Shown piece by piece: positions 6,833-7,614 of a DNA stretch of 7,614 nt. Within the stretch, counting starts at the first letter, position 1. Each line of letters begins with the position of its first letter. The notes beneath the pieces were generated by a model. That model had not been told where the DNA came from, searched no databases, and was given only the letters and a program-made list of their open reading frames with translations. The position numbers and the translations under genes were made by a program. Source of the stretch: SZUA-287 sp036397975 (GTDB lineage Bacteria; Bacteroidota; Ignavibacteria; UBA10030; UBA6906). Where the stretch lies: NCBI GenBank assembly GCA_036397975.1, contig DASWHW010000212.1:1-7614 (forward strand). Direction: 5' to 3'.

Positions 6833-6966
6833 CGATTCTACGAATCCCTAAGGGTCTACGGCCTCCCTACGGGTCTACGACCTCGTAGACCTACGGTCCC
6901 GTAGGGAGGATCGTAGATCGTAGACCTACGGTCCCGTAGGGAGGATCGTAGATCGTAGATTCGTGG
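6833..6966. repeat. Composite palindromic repeat built from TCTACG / CGTAGA modules
   Basis: Eight copies of one hexamer occur in about 125 bp and are arranged symmetrically: three as TCTACG on the left (6837, 6855, 6874) and five as the reverse complement CGTAGA on the right (6884, 6912, 6919, 6947, 6954). At the centre GTCTACGA-CC-TCGTAGAC (6873-6890) is a perfect 8-bp hairpin. Around it CCTCCCTACGGG (6862-6873) pairs with CCCGTAGGGAGG at 6898-6909 or its second copy at 6933-6944. Outermost, ACGAATC (6840-6846) pairs with GATTCGT (6958-6964). No ORF accounts for this. It could be a non-autonomous mobile or REP-like element, a structured RNA, or a protein-binding array; it is not a CRISPR because there are no distinct spacers. 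Confidence 0.8.
6884..6959. repeat. Tandem 35-bp direct repeat, 2.2 copies
   Basis: The 35-bp unit at 6884-6918 is repeated without mismatch at 6919-6953, and a third copy starts with CGTAGA at 6954-6959 before diverging. The unit holds TAGACCTACGGTCCCGTAGG followed by GAGGATCGTAGAT. It forms the right half of the larger palindromic region, and its exact identity points to a recent slippage or duplication event. Confidence 0.9.
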
Positions 6967-6997
6967 AACGGCCTCGTAAAGAGTCATCGACCGTCTT

Positions 6998-7034
6998 GGC
7001 GGACCTGCCCGACATCCTCGTGTCGGGCGCCGCC
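6998..7034. terminator. Strong GC-rich hairpin downstream of the lipoprotein gene
   Basis: GCCCGACA (7007-7014) and TGTCGGGC (7021-7028) form a perfect 8-bp stem with a 6-base loop, extended beyond a small internal loop by GGCGG (6998-7002) with CCGCC (7030-7034). It starts 28 bp after the lipoprotein stop codon on the minus strand. There is no T-tract after it on either strand, so it may be a transcript-end stabiliser, a Rho-associated 3' structure or a dispersed repeat rather than a classical intrinsic terminator. Confidence 0.5.
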
Positions 7035-7062
7035 TGACCTCACCCTGTTCGGCACCGCGTGA

Positions 7063-7503
7063 TTACCGTGTGAAATGATAATGCCGCACGCGATATGCAC
7101 ACCATTCAAGGCTTGGGTCTGATGTCTCGACAAATCCGATTGCCTGCAAGACACGCGCTCGCTCATCAACTCTCACAACAAAACCACCGTGGACGATAGC
7201 AGGCATGGAGATAGGACTTCCTGGCGGTGTACATGCCGGAGAGTAGTTTTTGTACCATGCATCTCTCAACTGAACACCCCTCACGGCAGCTTCTCGGAAG
7301 ACCGCGTCTACATCGAACTCAAAGGATTCCGGCTCAGGGAAGACGAACGAATAGTAGACTCCCGAGGAAAATTGATACGGAGTCGTTTCGTGGTCTTCAA
7401 TTGTCACGGTGTAGGGTTGGACTGGCTGGCTCCCGTGGTCGTCCTCACACCCGGCGGCAAGAACTATGCTGAGAACGGCGAGGAATATCTTGAATCGCTT
7501 CAT
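7063..7503 (-). CDS. Small lipoprotein of unknown function
   Basis: A 146-residue predicted lipoprotein. MKRFKIFLAVLSIVLAAGC is a lipoprotein signal with the lipid-bearing cysteine at Cys19, so the mature ~128 residues would be anchored on a membrane facing the periplasm or cell surface. An acidic flexible linker (EDDHGSQPVQP) follows, then a compact region rich in strands and aromatics (YTVTIEDHE, YYSFVFPEPESFEFDVDAV). Cys91 (SPACTPPGSP) and Cys135 (EWCAYRVRHYHF) could form a disulfide. I do not recognise the family. An ATG six codons upstream (7521-7519) is in frame, but AGGAGG lies between the two ATGs and serves the one at 7503-7501, so the shorter form is chosen. The opposite-strand ORF of similar size is treated as a shadow. 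It stands apart from the DUF4389 gene by more than 300 bp and is probably its own transcription unit. Confidence 0.75.
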   Translation of the reverse strand: MKRFKIFLAVLSIVLAAGCEDDHGSQPVQPYTVTIEDHETTPYQFSSGVYYSFVFPEPESFEFDVDAVFREAAVRGVQLRDAWYKNYSPACTPPGSPISMPAIVHGGFVVRVDERARVLQAIGFVETSDPSLEWCAYRVRHYHFTR

Positions 7504-7510
7504 GACTCTT

Positions 7511-7516
7511 CCTCCT
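7511..7516 (-). promoter_or_regulatory. Ribosome binding site that sets the lipoprotein start
   Basis: CCTCCT on the plus strand is AGGAGG on the coding strand, 7 bases before the ATG at 7503-7501. It falls inside the longer reading that would start at 7521, so that longer start is unlikely. Confidence 0.8.
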
Positions 7517-7521
7517 TTCAT

Positions 7522-7614
7522 CGTCTACCTACCTTCTAACTTAACTTGCAACACCACAAAAAAAACGGCCATTCCCCGGTACCATAATTTATCACAGCGG
7601 CCTGATGAATATTG
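7522..7614. other. Upstream region of the lipoprotein gene, no gene seen
   Basis: No coding region is supported here. A run of eight A at 7558-7565 reads as a T-tract on the minus strand, just after a GC-rich stretch (GGTACCGGGGAATGGCC on that strand). The lipoprotein promoter presumably lies here, but no motif is convincing. Confidence 0.4.

Noticed and set aside
6884..6959. CRISPR array
   Set aside because: The 35-bp copies abut directly with no spacers and only about two copies exist; no cas genes are present.
7189..7539. 116-residue plus-strand reading frame opposite the lipoprotein
   Set aside because: It has no recognisable domain or signal, and the minus-strand frame has a lipoprotein signal and a good ribosome binding site.

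Overview
The window looks like part of a chromosome from a Gram-negative bacterium of the Bacteroidota / Ignavibacteriota / Kryptoniota neighbourhood. The strongest clue is the plus-strand gene fragment at the left edge. It ends in a FlgD-like domain carrying FPNPFNPSTTI and finishing in MVLLK, the tail typical of proteins exported by the type IX secretion system (T9SS) in those phyla. Base composition is moderate, close to half GC by eye. Several genes carry good AGGAGG-type ribosome binding sites. The lineage is an inference from protein style only.

Layout from left to right: (1) 1-353, plus strand, the 3' end of a T9SS-sorted secreted protein, followed by a clear bidirectional hairpin terminator at 381-410. 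(2) 431-697, an apparent decayed coding remnant on the minus strand with internal stops. (3) Everything further right is on the minus strand. Read in the direction of transcription (right to left) these are: a small lipoprotein (7503-7063); a 325-bp intergenic stretch with a strong hairpin and an unusual TCTACG/CGTAGA palindromic repeat; a DUF4389 membrane protein (6737-6117); a cysteine-rich GDCCVxC protein 28 bp further on (6088-5870); a 1089-residue secreted Asp-box/BNR beta-propeller protein of the sortilin/VPS10-like type (5781-2512); a secreted DsrE-family protein 65 bp further on (2446-2030); and the sodium/proton antiporter NhaA (1883-699).

Two gene pairs are probably co-transcribed: DUF4389 with GDCCVxC, and the BNR protein with the DsrE-like protein. 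NhaA is separated from the second pair by 146 bp containing a 14-bp inverted repeat, so it may have its own promoter. All but two of the complete products appear to be exported or membrane-embedded; GDCCVxC is probably cytoplasmic and the left fragment is secreted by inference. Cell-envelope function is therefore the common theme, but no single pathway ties the genes together.

I found no defence system, CRISPR array, transposase, tRNA or rRNA. The least explained item is the repeat region at about 6833-6966, followed by the GDCCVxC/DUF4389 pair and the decayed remnant beside nhaA.
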